The notes under the pieces were generated by a model. The model did not search any database and was not told the origin of the DNA. It saw only the letters and a program-made list of their open reading frames with translations. From the NCBI GenBank assembly GCA_964023205.1, contig OZ026845.1:3978001-4042000 (forward strand): DNA of 64,000 nucleotides, read 5' to 3'. The position numbers and the translations under genes were made by a program. Of the stretch, positions 38,251 to 50,625 are shown piece by piece; positions within the stretch are counted from its first letter, which is position 1, and every line of letters starts with the position of its first letter. The DNA is from Lutraria lutraria. Lineage: Eukaryota > Mollusca > Bivalvia > Venerida > Mactridae.

Positions 38251-38670
38251 AATTTGTCATTCATTTGTATATACATTATGACATTTACAGGTGAAGTTTT
38301 TAAAACGTTTACCGTCAGTTTTAAGAGAGTTACGACCATTTTTGTTCCTCTACCCCTAACGTAAAATAGTACATGTACCTTAAAGGTTTTACGTTGGAAT
38401 ATTTGAGTAGAAAGAACTTTTAAAAAAGTATACGTTATTTTAAATTCGAAGTATATGGATTTCACTTGGAGAACCGAAAAATACCCATTTTAAAACACCT
38501 TTTTTCATTATTGAATAGATATTTCCTAACTAGGGTGCGCACCCTAGATAGAACTATTTTAAGACCCCTGCCAAAAATTAAACCTCGCTTTCAAAACTAG
38601 GTCAATGCGCGAAAACTACATGTTATGGTGGTGTTGAATAAACATAAATAAGGTAAATATATTTTAATAC

Positions 38671-39060
38671 TTAAGGTGGGTCGCGGGTTTCCTTCCGAAA
38701 AGTGTTCAGTTTCTAGAAGTCAACGCACAAGAAAATCATTTTGCAGGAACATCCTTCAAAGTATTGACTAAAGCAAAAATGATGCATTCAAATGATATTT
38801 CCATTGAAACCGCTCAAAAAACGGCCACCTAGTGGATCGATATGTTGTAGGTGTTTTGTTTTTATTTTCGCGTTATTTCTTGTACTGTTCCGATAATTTT
38901 GTGTATTAAGCAATGAAATTTACTGGGCACAATGCTGAATCATTTAAAAATTCAAAAAAGTTAATATAGCTTCATTTTGCCGTCATTAAATCTTAAAAGG
39001 TTTTGATCGAACTCTGTAGTGGTGGCAATTTTTCGGGAGGAAACCCGTGACCCACCTTAA
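38671..39060. mobile_element. TTAA-flanked MITE with about 30-bp inverted ends
   Basis: Starts TTAAGGTGGGTCGCGGGTTT and ends, read inverted, TTAAGGTGGGTCACGGGTTT, both continuing into CCTCCCGAAAA-like sequence. The interior is about 330 bp and non-coding. TTAA at both borders suggests a piggyBac- or Kolobok-type mover. Confidence 0.8.
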
Positions 39061-39749
39061 ATAAAACCTCGTATTGATAAAGAAGATTAATTAAAACACG
39101 TTTTTCTTACTGTGCACGACCTGTCTGACATGTTTCGTTGTTTACATAATAAGAAATACAAGTCAAAATAGGAAGTACACATTTCTAAAAGATACCCTTT
39201 CGGTTTCAATACAACAACGAGTAATAAAGGTTTCCTTCCATAATTAATAGCAATCTTTGCCGAAATACTTCAGCATGTGCTAGATATTGTCCAAATAAAC
39301 TTTTCCGTCAGTTCTTTTCTTCATATGCATAATTTGAGAAAGGAAAGCAACTGATCCCCTTTAAAGTCAAATGAAGTCACCGTTATGAAAATTGACCTAC
39401 CTCTTTAACAGATGATACAATAAATGCAAGAATGTGTATAAGTCTAAGGGTAACCAATGTTCCGTCAATCCAAACTGTTAATATGATATGAACTACTAGC
39501 TATGTTGCATAAAAAATGAAAAATGTAACCCCGCCCATTTTAAGATTTAGTCAAGATTTTTGCCTTTTACCAAAAAGTAACACATTGATAAACATCATTA
39601 AAATAAAAATTTAAGCAGGACGACACCTAATTTAAAAAAAACTACTACGAGTGCATAATGTCCACACCAAATGTACGAGTGAAAGGTGTGTATTTGGTGT
39701 GTAACACAAGCCGCGCACCCTATTGCAACATTTAGAGATGACCATGGCG

Positions 39750-39960
39750 TTCCATAGAATGTATATACCATTTGACACTGATCATTATAATTGTTCAATT
39801 GTTTTGAACTATGGAGAGCTTTATTTAACTGAATGAAGTAAAACAAAATAGTACAGTTTAAGAATATTATACGGTTTGAAATTATACGCGTTAAACTAGA
39901 CATATAGCCACCAATACACCAATGATAAGCCCGGAAAAATACTTGCTAGAGGTTTAAATC
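39750..39960. other. Left edge of duplicated unit 2
   Basis: Matches 29590-29792 upstream of copy 1, for example 'agtttaagaatattatac' and 'gctagaggttta'. The match is interrupted at 39961 by an LTR retrotransposon and resumes after 43463. Confidence 0.75.
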
Positions 39961-40097
39961 TGTCATGTATTGGTAATGTAAGGGACATAACTTGTATTGT
40001 CCTCTTGTATAATGTTTGAATGTACCTACTATAGTACGTAGTTATCTGTACTTAAGTCTATTGATAAAGTAAGTTACTCACCAACAAGTCCATTACA
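39961..40097 (+). repeat. 5' LTR, unit 2 element
   Basis: 137 bp, TG…CA ends, clearly related to but visibly diverged from the 3' LTR at 43321. Confidence 0.8.
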
Positions 40098-42595
40098 TGG
40101 TGTCAGAATGGTTACAATTTTTAGCTGGAATAACAGAACCATAGTAAGATAATTTTAGTAATGTGTTAATTTAAACATTTTTGTGGACTGATCAATAAAG
40201 AAAATAATATGTCGGCAAAATGAATAAAAAATTACCAGAATTTAATCCGTCAGATGCTGGGGCAACCGAATGAGAACTTTATAAACGTGATTTTTTTATA
40301 CACTTGGATGCGCTTGTGTTATCTAGATGACAAACCTGGTCGTCGGAAGGTTGGTGTGTTGTTGTCCAGTATAGGACGTGAGTGCATCAAAATTTAAGAT
40401 TCATTCGTATAGGACCCAGAGCTATTGGCAGATGAGACAGGAATATAGCGCATAGGGTAATGTACAATTTGGACGTTGTACTTTACAAGTTTGATCACTA
40501 TTTTGGAGTCCACAATTTCAGGAACATAAATCGCCCATAGAAGAGAAACTATTTCAGTTATGGATCTATTGCTGAGCTGCAGAGGAAGGCAGAGTATCGC
40601 CAATACGGGGATCACAAAAACGGTTTTATCTGTAACAGAATTATCAATGAAATTGATATACGGCGAACGTCGGCGAAGAAACAAGTACTCAGGACTGAAC
40701 AGTGAAAATGAAGATCCAAAACATAGACCTTTTACTGGGGATAGATAGTGGTACGCAATGTAAGTACTTTTGTGGCCAGTTGCATAGAAATTCATGTCAG
40801 TATCAAGAAGAGTGATGCTCTTATAAACGGGCTAGTGGGAGCCATATAAAGACATTTGGGGAAATTATTTTGCTATGCGAGTATAAGGGCACCAGACAGA
40901 GTTTAACGTTCCATGTGATTGATACCCCAAGAAGCATAAATTAAATTAAAGGCAGGGAATATTCTGTGAAACTAGAACTTATAGTGATAGTAAAGTGCAA
41001 AGATTAAAACGGAGCAACTAATCAACACCTTACTAGTAGCATGATATGCATCGATCCGACTGATTTGAATAAAGCAATTATGCGTGAATATTATCCTATG
41101 TTCACAACTGGCGAATTTACAACAAAGTTACATGGAAGCAATTATTTTATAACTCTGGATGCGAACATGGATTAATACCAAGTGAAGCTGTCAGAAAAGG
41201 TAACAACATTCCATACTTCATACGGTCGTTACAGATACATGTACCTAAGAATGCCAATGGGTCCGCGATGTTCCAGCGAAGGTTCCAGAGAGAAATGGAA
41301 AAGCATTTTGGAGCAATGGACGATGTTGAAATCGTGGGTGGTGACATTTTGACTCATGACAAGACGTTAGAAGAACATAATAAGAGACTTAGAGCAGTAC
41401 TTGAAAAGACAAGAAGTATCAATCTGAAACATAACGAAAAGAAATGCGTGTTTGCGAAGCCTGAAGTAAACTATACGGGTCACAAGTTAACAGGAAAAGG
41501 GCTAAAACCGACAGATGAGCGTATAACAGCAATACTGAAAAAGGAGGAGCCCGAAAACCACAGTGATTTACTAATAGTACTAAGAATGCTATCATACGTT
41601 GCCAAGTTCATACCAGATTTAAGTGAGGTAATTGCTCCCCTGAGAGACCTGGATAAAAAAATGGCAAATGATCCCAGCAGCAAGCGAGGTAAAATTTAGG
41701 AAACAAAAGTATAAAGGTATTTCGATGTCTCGAAACCAGTTGTGTTAACTGTGGATGCATTAATGGGAGGCATAGGAGCAGCAATAATTCAGAGCAATTG
41801 TGTTGTATCATACATCTCGTGTGTTAAATGAACAAACGTATGCACAAATAGATAAAGAGATGTTGGCAGTAGTGTTCAGGTGTAAAAAGTTGCCCAAGTA
41901 CACTGAATGGCAATACATCAATCACAATCGAATCGTATCGAAAACCTCTCAAGAATATTATGAAAAAAGCCAATCCATGCAGCACCATTAAGAATACAAA
42001 GAATGATGTTAAAACTTTCGTGATATGAGTTTAAATTGGTTCACAGGTACGGAAAAGACATGGGTCTTGCAGACTGTCTCAGAAAAGTGCCGTTGAACGA
42101 AAGTGGATAACAAACTATGGATGATGAACCACTGCCGCGCACACATCAGGATAAAATTGTAAATGCAACGGCAAATGATGAACAAACACAGATTGTGAAA
42201 GGTTGGCCAGAAGCACGAAATGAAGTACAAGATGAATCCAACCACGTTTGGGAGTTCAGGGATGTATTGTCTGTCTACAATGGTGTGCTATATAGAGGAA
42301 AAAGGGTCTGCATACTAGTCAGTTTGAGAGCAGAAACATTGAGGGCAATTCACAAAGCACATCTTGAAATTGGTAGAATATGAATGTTATTTGTTAGAAT
42401 AACAATTGGTCCAGCACAAAGCTGAATTTGCAGTAACAACGACACTTTTGTGAAGACTTATGGAACATGTATTTCAGTGTATTATTTTTGCCTTTAACAG
42501 TAAAACATTGAATTTGTCTAACCTTATGCAAACAAGAGTGCCATATGACCCTTTAAGGTTCCGCTCATCAGAAAAAAGACCTTTAGGCCACTATA

Positions 42596-43101
42596 AATCA
42601 ATTGCTTGATTATCCTCAAAAAGGGGGCGGGTAGAATTTTATCTTCCAAATAGTTTATTGAGACCAGAGTATATATGGGAAATACAGAACAAAACACTGA
42701 TAACCGTCCTTTCGTATAATTCGGTCAATCGGTGCCGTTTGGTCAAGTTTGCCGGTCACAAAATCGTTGTAATTTAAGTCAATCAATGATCAATACGTCA
42801 GTATAATTACGAGCAAAACAGTCTTTTTCCACCTTTATTAGGCCGGCATAAACGGCAACAATCAGAAAAACAATATTTTCATTTTCAAGATTTTGGCTGC
42901 ACAAAAATCAGCTGTTTGGCAGATATACTCTTCAACGCGGAGAACACGACAAGTTTACTATGCGACAATATATAGCATACGATTACACGGCACATTTTAC
43001 TAATATGCGGCACTATTTCTTTCAAAATAAAAGTTGTCGGGGCGGCACTAAAAAGAGGGGGCGGGCGGGGATGATAATCAAGCAATTAATTTATAATGGC
43101 C
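42596..43101. mobile_element. PIF/Harbinger-like MITE nested in the LTR element
   Basis: Inverted ends GGCCACTATAAATCAATTGC and, read inverted, GGCCATTATAAATTAATTGC. Direct TTA duplicates flank it (42593-42595 and 43102-43104), the target type of PIF/Harbinger elements. The sister LTR element in unit 3 has the uninterrupted site (near 56149), reading 'acctttagtgaagaac'. It encodes nothing recognisable. Confidence 0.8.
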
Positions 43102-43320
43102 TTAGTGAAGAACATTTTTCGCTTTTTTCCTGTATGAGCCTATGGATAATCAAGTAAACCCGAGGACGGGACAATTTTGACCCCACGGCCATAATTTGAA
43201 CAAACTTGGTAGAGTTTCATTAGATTTGAATTGACTTGAATTGACTTATATATTCTGGCTTTTATTACGGTAGGTCTTGTTTGTGTATTCCTATGATTTA
43301 ATAAAAGAAAGAAAAAGGAA

Positions 43321-43458
43321 TGTCATGCATTGGTAATGCAAGGGACACAACTTGTATTATCTTCTAGTATCAAGTTTGAATGTACCTGAATAGTTATCTG
43401 AACTTATCTGAGTGAGTTTAAATAAAGTTACCCACCAACAAGCGTTAAGTTCATTACA
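43321..43458 (+). repeat. 3' LTR, unit 2 element
   Basis: 138 bp; starts TGTCATGCATTGG and ends TTCATTACA. It is closer in wording to the unit 3 LTR (56485) than to its own 5' LTR. Confidence 0.8.
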
Positions 43459-43694
43459 AAATCGACTGTAAAGTTCGATGTACTACGTTACATGCTAGTC
43501 TGATCAAAGCGTTGCAACAACTTGCATATGAAAATGTCTTTAGTTCAATCAATCACAAAGTTAAACGGAAGAGGATTTTTGTCAGTATGTAAAATATTCT
43601 ATTTTAAATGCTTACTGAGCCTCAATACTCATGGTAACAATTAATAGCGCATAGCTGTGTCAGAATCGAAACTAAGCAAATCGCGGTGTAGTAT

Positions 43695-43702
43695 TATAAA
43701 TA
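43695..43702 (+). promoter_or_regulatory. TATA box of membrane-protein copy 2
   Basis: TATAAATA at the position matching copy 1, followed by the same 'ttcagtatt' downstream word. Confidence 0.55.
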
Positions 43703-43759
43703 CAAGTGACGGATATTCAGTTGTTTAGTTCAGTATTCGAAGATAAGATTTAAACAAGG

Positions 43760-43811
43760 ATGTAATTTAAACCTTTATATGGTCTTCAGTTGTTGTGATA
43801 TTCATCATTAG
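43760..43811 (+). promoter_or_regulatory. Upstream ORFs in the 5' leader of copy 2
   Basis: Start-stop ATGTAA at 43760-43765 and a second frame at 43779-43811 encoding MVFSCCDIHH, as in copy 3. Confidence 0.55.
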
Positions 43812-43850
43812 TGGTAAAATAAACAACATTCCGTGAATAATTCGTTAAAA

Positions 43851-46763
43851 ATGAAGACGTTGAAATATGTGTTTTTTTTGTTATTTATATTTTGTTCTAT
43901 TTGTTGTAAAGAGACAGTATCACAGACATATGTAGATACGGCTCAGCCTGTGTCATTGAATGGAACAGGTAATGAAAGTCAAAATGAAAGTACAACTGAA
44001 AGCATTGCCAACACGACTTGCAAACTAGTACCAATTGTTCAGGAAATGTATGATGAACTAGCTCTCCTGGTAAATGGCGATTATAAGCTCGTAAAACTTA
44101 ACGTAAAAATTGAAGGGGCCAATACCACAGATAGGAGCATATATTCCTCTTCAATTTATCAGCCGCGAAAGTGGGTAATAACTACTAGTACGACTGGCAA
44201 GTCCATGCTGATGTTACGTGAGTATTTTGAACCGATGTCCTTCTATACACTTAGTTATGGTGTTGCCAACCTAGACATAGTTGTACAACAACAACCAGTT
44301 AACTGTCTGCACAATATAGACATCAATCAAATCGAGACTTTCCTGAGAGAGAACATTCTGAACAATTTTGGATATGATACTGGACTAAGCGAGTCCGCCG
44401 AAATCTGTAACCAACACGTTGAAAACAAAGGTATCGGTGTGGCAAAGCTTGTGTACGTATGCTGTAAGAAAGAAAAGACCCCGAATGGAACAATACAGTG
44501 TATAAAAAATACTGAAACCATTTGGATACATCTGTTGTTCATTTCACTATACCTAATTCAAGGGTTTGTTGTGGCATTTTGTCCATTGATGCTCCCTGAT
44601 ACACTCTTTAAAGCCAAGTCGGTGTTTCAAAAGTACGTGTTTAAAACACAACCTGATAAACTACTCGTTTTGAATGTTAAAAAAGTGGAATCGACAAAAC
44701 CTATTGGTGCCAACTTTGTGAAGACAATACGGCATACCTTTACTTCAATGAGCGGGTTCAGGAATCACCTTGCTGACATGAAGACAGGGAAAGTTTACAC
44801 TATGTACGTTGATGGATTAGATCTGTCGATACTAGAAGGCAAAATTATCGCAGACGGCTCGGCTCCCGTCGGAGTCGTGCAATTCATTTACCATTTTTTT
44901 ATTCGCTGTGCACTTCGGCAAGAAATCCAATCAGTCAACGCTTGTTGTAATTCAAAACTCTTCAAATCAGTTTCGGCTCGCATCAACTTAAGATGGTACC
45001 AATGTCTTCGGGTTTTCATGATTTTCCTTAGTGTTATCATCATCTTTTCACCTTGGATACATAGAGTTTGGTTTTATTACACATTCGAGGAAGATGTAAT
45101 GCAACATAGGATGACGTTAGATGGTGCTCTCAACCTCACTGTGTCGTTCAATAGATTCCTAGTTACATACCTGTCCCCAGTACACCCCTTTTACATTGCA
45201 ATTTACATAATCTTAGGTCTCGAAGTCATTTTCTACGTACCCCAACCAGACATTGTTAAACGGAAATTAAAGTTCACAATTAGAAAATGTTTCCGAGACA
45301 TGCGTCAGAGTTCACGAATGGAAGCATGTGGCTACTTCATGTCAAAGATGCTATACCCTATGACCCGTTTTGGCATCGTCGGATGTTTGGTGGCGCCACT
45401 GTGGTTGATAATATTGCCGTGCTTTCTGCTAATCTTTGCTTTAGACGCGCTTCCAATTACAAACTTGACACTTCGACTGTTTGCAAACTTCATTTATTAT
45501 ACATTACGACTGTTCAGTCCACAAAAAGTTAACTTTGTAAGTAAGCACGAAAATGGATTGTGGAAGCGTTGGATCAACAACAGACTGGCGGCCATTTTGG
45601 TAACCGATTTTCAAGAACAGAACACTCGAATTAATCAGCTTGTTCATGCGTCATCACTGCTCATGAGTCTTGTGTCCATTGGGTGTGTTCTTGTTTTGGC
45701 TGTAGATTGCTTAGCATTTTATGCGGAATGTGTCGTTTATGGACTTATTGGGTGTATTTTAACTCCTAGGGATACCATGAAATATGTGTCTTTATGTCTA
45801 CTTATCATTGTTTATGGCATTGACTGTTTCAGTGGAGTTAGGGGAAGGTATGTTGCTTATGGTGAAGCAATTAATGCAAAGGTACAATCAATGATAGGTG
45901 ACCAGTTAAATGAGGCAGCGGCACAAAACGCCGAGGATCAAGTAAATTCTGCATTTAGACTAGAAGAAGATGAAAACATAGAACATATGTTTCTTGTCGC
46001 TGGTTCAGAGCGATACCTTAAATGGCGAGCACCACGTCTTGTCCTGTTTTTAGATAGTTCAGATATAACTTACATTCCTAAGTCATTCCTCATGCAAATG
46101 AGTCGGCTAAAGCACGCCATTTGCCCTGGACAAGTTCATCTCTTGTATCTGAAAGCTCTGCGCGACTTTTCACTGATTGTACTGTTCCTAATATTTGTTT
46201 TCATAGTAATATTTGCTTTTGGACAAGCAGAGGATGTATCCTCCGGAACACAAGCAATAGCTGCACTTGGAACTGGTTTCTTGCCACTAATTCTACGGAA
46301 ATTTCTCTTTCAATCTCAGTCTGGCCCAAGTGTGGATACGGCAAACATGAAATGGAACTATATGTTCTTAGACGCCGTGAAAAAATACAAAGATCGCTGG
46401 AACTTTGAGGATATACATGTTACTCGTATTGAAGAAGCAAAGCCAAAGGAGCCAAAGCTACCAGATAAGGAACTGAATACATGTGTCACAGATGTAACCG
46501 AAAATAGTGAGGAAAACGTGGCTGATACAAACGACCATAATGCTGATGATGACGCAGCATGTGAAGATAACGTTGCGTTACTCCCAAAGTGTGTGGCACC
46601 GAAACTTGACGTTGATTTAAAAGTTAAAATGGTGGAGCTTCATAACGGAGAAATAGATTTTGAGTTTTATGTACCTGATATTCGTGCAGCTGAATGTGAA
46701 GATGATGAACTATTGAATGAAGGTGATGTCCAGGAATATGAAGAGTCAGAGACAGTGGTTTAA
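43851..46763 (+). CDS. Multi-pass membrane protein of unknown family, copy 2
   Basis: Single-exon gene of 970 residues from ATG 43851; the frame extends upstream to a GTG at 43833, which I reject as start. It has the same layout as copy 1: signal peptide (residues 1-25), cysteine-containing ectodomain, about eight hydrophobic segments, acidic tail ending SETVV. The ectodomain is the most different of the three here (VPIVQEMYDELALLVNGD against VPTVQEVCDELAFLANGD in copies 1 and 3), losing one cysteine (Cys to Tyr). From about residue 365 to 670 it is nearly the same as copy 1. No frame break is seen. The 3' flank is interrupted by about 2.9 kb of unrelated DNA from 47716. Confidence 0.93.
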   Translation: MKTLKYVFFLLFIFCSICCKETVSQTYVDTAQPVSLNGTGNESQNESTTESIANTTCKLVPIVQEMYDELALLVNGDYKLVKLNVKIEGANTTDRSIYSSSIYQPRKWVITTSTTGKSMLMLREYFEPMSFYTLSYGVANLDIVVQQQPVNCLHNIDINQIETFLRENILNNFGYDTGLSESAEICNQHVENKGIGVAKLVYVCCKKEKTPNGTIQCIKNTETIWIHLLFISLYLIQGFVVAFCPLMLPDTLFKAKSVFQKYVFKTQPDKLLVLNVKKVESTKPIGANFVKTIRHTFTSMSGFRNHLADMKTGKVYTMYVDGLDLSILEGKIIADGSAPVGVVQFIYHFFIRCALRQEIQSVNACCNSKLFKSVSARINLRWYQCLRVFMIFLSVIIIFSPWIHRVWFYYTFEEDVMQHRMTLDGALNLTVSFNRFLVTYLSPVHPFYIAIYIILGLEVIFYVPQPDIVKRKLKFTIRKCFRDMRQSSRMEACGYFMSKMLYPMTRFGIVGCLVAPLWLIILPCFLLIFALDALPITNLTLRLFANFIYYTLRLFSPQKVNFVSKHENGLWKRWINNRLAAILVTDFQEQNTRINQLVHASSLLMSLVSIGCVLVLAVDCLAFYAECVVYGLIGCILTPRDTMKYVSLCLLIIVYGIDCFSGVRGRYVAYGEAINAKVQSMIGDQLNEAAAQNAEDQVNSAFRLEEDENIEHMFLVAGSERYLKWRAPRLVLFLDSSDITYIPKSFLMQMSRLKHAICPGQVHLLYLKALRDFSLIVLFLIFVFIVIFAFGQAEDVSSGTQAIAALGTGFLPLILRKFLFQSQSGPSVDTANMKWNYMFLDAVKKYKDRWNFEDIHVTRIEEAKPKEPKLPDKELNTCVTDVTENSEENVADTNDHNADDDAACEDNVALLPKCVAPKLDVDLKVKMVELHNGEIDFEFYVPDIRAAECEDDELLNEGDVQEYEESETVV

Positions 46764-47483
46764 AGTAATTACGTTCTAAATCATTCGTATAGAACAGACG
46801 TTCAAATGAAGTAAAAAAAACGAAATCTGACACATAAGATATATCTGTACAACTACTTGTCATAACAAGTCAGTGGATTGTATATTATAAATCTTAGCTA
46901 TTGTGCACTTCTCACATGAAGTAAATGCCGCGAAATCTGTAAGGCTAAATAGATGTTTCTGGTAACCAGACCTACCATAGTTCCCATCCCTGCAACCCTA
47001 GACTTTTAATCAGGCCCGACGAACAGTACCCCCACTTTCTCTACTTTTCCACTTGTTTTCAAGAGAAAAAAGCCCCGACATGCCTACCCTGTATTTACAT
47101 CAACATGTAACCAGAAACAAGCGTATTTTTAATCTACAGATAGATTAAACAGCTGAAGTAATTGCTTAATATATACGATTACGTAAACAGCCCTAAAAAG
47201 TTTGTTTACCGTGTTTTATGCTAAGTATCGTTTCAGAACATACATACCGTCATTTATCGATAAATATTTATGCGTCATGCAATGATCGCTATTGTAGTAA
47301 TCTTAGTCATTCATTAGTTTATTGCCATTGTATCTGAAATGATTTATGTATAAAGTTCATACCTTTATTTTGTAGTATAAATAGAACCTTGTCATACGTT
47401 CTGTCAACTATAACTAACCCATTCATGTTCACTCCATGATCTGTTTGTATTTAAAGAATTTAAAATTCTATTTTTAACAAATG

Positions 47484-47489
47484 AATAAA
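47484..47489 (+). promoter_or_regulatory. Conserved poly(A) signal, copy 2
   Basis: AATAAA in 'aacaaatgaataaagtgat', about 720 bp after the stop codon, as in copies 1 and 3. Confidence 0.55.
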
Positions 47490-47715
47490 GTGATCCAAAC
47501 CACTGAGAGTCTAAATTTTCTAGGTTCAGTAATACTGTATATGGAATTCCTAGGGATCCCAATACTTACTTCATCAAACTCTTATTTTACTATACATGTA
47601 TCCATAACAGTTACTTCTCAGCATCTGAATCTTCACTATATATCTGAGTTCACTTTAACCCTGTTTTAATATATTTTCATTATCACTTATTAACATAATA
47701 CACATATGGTAAATG

Positions 47716-50625
47716 TAATCTTTTTCAACAAATTGCAACATGAAGAGTTTAATGAGGGCTTAGAATAACAGCCTGTCCAGATGCATTTATTCTTTTTGGT
47801 CAAAATTTGATTTTGCCCAGCCAGTTCTGTATGTACGAGTACAGTATGGCATGTGTATATGAATATAATTCAATCATCAATACATGGTCACGTTTTGGAA
47901 TCAATACTTACTATTCTGAAAGCAACCTCAACTCATGCAATTTACCAGTGTTATATTAATTTGATATATCCATCCCACCTTCAATCAGGGTCGTATGGCA
48001 ACTTTTCTGGCATAGAACCATTGACCTTCATAACTTAACTGGACCACAAAATATACTCGTGGTGATTAAAAAAAATGAAGCCAAAGCGTGACTTGAAATT
48101 TCATTATTTTCTTTTGTTGCATTATGGAACAAAACATTGAAATTAATTTTCCTTAATTTTCAAACAGATGAATCAACACCAAATATATATTTTTTAAATG
48201 TTTATTTAGCTGTGAAAGAAATGTTAACAAGTAAAAATGAACATATTGTTTTAAAAGAGTGTTGAAAGCAGTTTATGTAAAGGACAACATGTGAATATGA
48301 TGTAACTAACATTCTTACTAGAAATTGGTTCAACAATATTGAGATTTTGTGAAATATAGATTTCGTTAGCACTAATTAGGTTATAAATTTAAAGAATCAC
48401 TTGGAAAAGTTTCTTTGATTTGGATATTGGCTTTCTGATTTTGATGAGATTATATCAATAGGATTAAATGATAGATAGAAGTAATACTGCAAAGTTTCAC
48501 CAAGATTGGATCATTATTAAATGTTGAAAAATTGGATATGAAAAAAACCCAGCTTTTTCGTACACTTGAGACAAAAAGTCCAAACCAACATTTTAAACAA
48601 AGAGCTTACTTAGTTATTCAACATATTATGTAATGCAAGCAACAAAGGTAATGTTGAGGAGTAGTACCAACTAATATGAATTGCAGTTTTACTAAATTTT
48701 CATAAAAATAAAAAGTATCAATGAAAATTTGAATTTCATATGATACATTCAGACCAATTAAATCAACCAAACTATCACTAAAATCATGAAAATGGTGCAT
48801 GATATTTTGTATTTTGTTCTTTAGAATGTGTATTAAAACAGCAGTCATTTTCAAAGTCAGATGGTTTTAACCTCGCTTTAAAGTTGAGAGTTGGATGTAA
48901 TTTGCGTCTTTTTGCTCATTGATTACTGTGGATCTGAACACATGATAACATTGATTGTTCCTTTTTTATGTCCCGAGTGTATACATAAAGAACTGGTTTT
49001 AAAAACATAGGGGACCTTGTAACAAATTCAAAAATGATTGATAGTTGAACATTTTTATCAAGACAATGAATGGGTACTCAGGAACAGACCAACTTGCTAG
49101 GTTTATCTGCATTAATCAATTGACTTAATCACAAATGTTAAAATTCAGTTTAATTAAAAAATGAAATAGCTCAATAACAACTTACCAAAATTATTTTTCA
49201 CAGTCAAGAAATCATATTTCATGAATGTACATACCTTGATACTGACTGATTCCACAAATTATTCAAATGTAATTAATGTATCATGACATTTGACATTTTT
49301 AAATGTAAAAGTGCCAAAGCTGTGTACACTTGGGACATCCTAATTTTGATGGTAAAAGTCAATGCAAACCATCAGTTCCTCAGAGCAAGAATACAACAAG
49401 ACATTGACATAATCTATGTAGGGAATATGTTCAATGGTATGTATATCATTGATTTAAAAAAAATACAGGCTCATTTGTTTGATTTTGTTCACTTGGGACA
49501 ACTCTGGTTCAAATTATACAAAATGGAATTACATGTACTTGTACAATATTGCTAAATTTTTATGTTAAATTATTATTTTTCAACTGTTGATACAGTTGTT
49601 GGATAAAAGGAGCCAAAAATATTAACCACAACATGATCATTTTGTGACGATAAGGCTTAAAAATTAGAATTTCCACAAAATTGGTTGTCAAAAATTATGT
49701 TTTATCATAAACTCTCAAGCCATTATGCCATACCAAAATAACCATTTCATTGTGTTTTCCCATTGGATATACATCAAAATTCTAACTTAAAAAAGTCTGT
49801 ATTACGTAATGGGATTATCTTTATATTCAACTTGGACAATTATGATAAATTTGAAATGTCAGTTAAAAGCGGTACACCTGGGACATTTTTGGCATGTCTT
49901 TAATGCATTACTTTGTAATAAATAAAGTAACCATTGTGAAATTTGGCACTATGATAACTTATATTAGGACAATAAACATAAGCCTAGTAATGACATTATA
50001 TAGTCCTTATTATATATTTTATGAGCACATTCAGAAATGGCTTCATTTTTTAAAAATCACCCTCATACTTATCGAGGGGACTGGTCAATTAGTACCCAAT
50101 GTCAAGTGGTACCCACTATATTTTGGTCAAGTGGTACCCACTATGAAGTCACTATGCAGATTTATATTTAATTAATATAGAATAATTCAATAGATTAGAA
50201 AATGGTTTATAATAAACATCGGTGAGCTTGAACGTGAAGTTTGACTAGGAAATTATGACTGTAAATGAGTAGAAATATCATGAAAATTAACTGAAAATTA
50301 AAGAAGTTTTTTTTCTACATTGATTTAGTTCAGTTTCAGTGGTGTATCAGGTTATATTCAAACTCATTACACGAAATGCATGTGTACATGTTAATTTCTA
50401 GGAGGGTATATTTTGACCAACAAGTTGGATACTATTTCACTTCATAGTGGATACCACTTGACTTCATATTTGGTACCACTTGACCAAAATATAGTGGGTA
50501 TCACTTGACATTGGGTACCAGTTGACTGTAATCCCTTATCAATAGGAGCATAGTATGGGGAATTGTACAGCTTAAAGGAAAAGGTTGCCTTTAAAATACT
50601 ACATATAACGTTGGTTACATTAAAT
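47716..50625. other. 2.9 kb insertion in the 3' flank of unit 2
   Basis: Units 1 and 3 run straight through this point ('acgttgtaaa…agtag…caatttttg-aagctttc'), while unit 2 leaves the match near 47715 and returns near 50625. The insert is very AT-rich, has no convincing ORF, contains scattered 'acttgggacat' words (near 49327, 49492 and 49876) and an inverted repeat at its right side. Its nature is unknown. Confidence 0.55.
50079..50530. repeat. Inverted repeat, about 75-bp arms
   Basis: Left arm (about 50079-50155) contains 'cccaatgtcaagtggtaccc' and 'tttggtcaagtggtaccc'; the right arm (about 50436-50525) is its reverse complement with a few changes. The unit 'tcaagtggtacccactat' is also repeated directly inside each arm. 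Confidence 0.75.

Larger units (their letters stand above)
39961..43458 (+). mobile_element. Defective Ty3/Gypsy-type LTR retrotransposon, unit 2
   Basis: Bounded by short LTRs (39961-40097 and 43321-43458, TGTCATG…ATTACA) and a 5-bp target duplication AAATC (39956-39960 and 43459-43463). A primer-binding-like TGGTGTCAGAATGG follows the 5' LTR. The interior has broken pieces in the expected order: a gag start (LPEFNPSDAG), reverse-transcriptase parts (41020-41700), RNase H parts (41800-42080) and the region just before integrase (42117-42383, TLRAIHKAHL). The polymerase active-site segment reads VGGDIL where VDDIL is usual. Stops and frameshifts abound and the integrase core is absent, so it cannot move by itself. 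A Harbinger-like MITE sits inside it. Confidence 0.85.
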
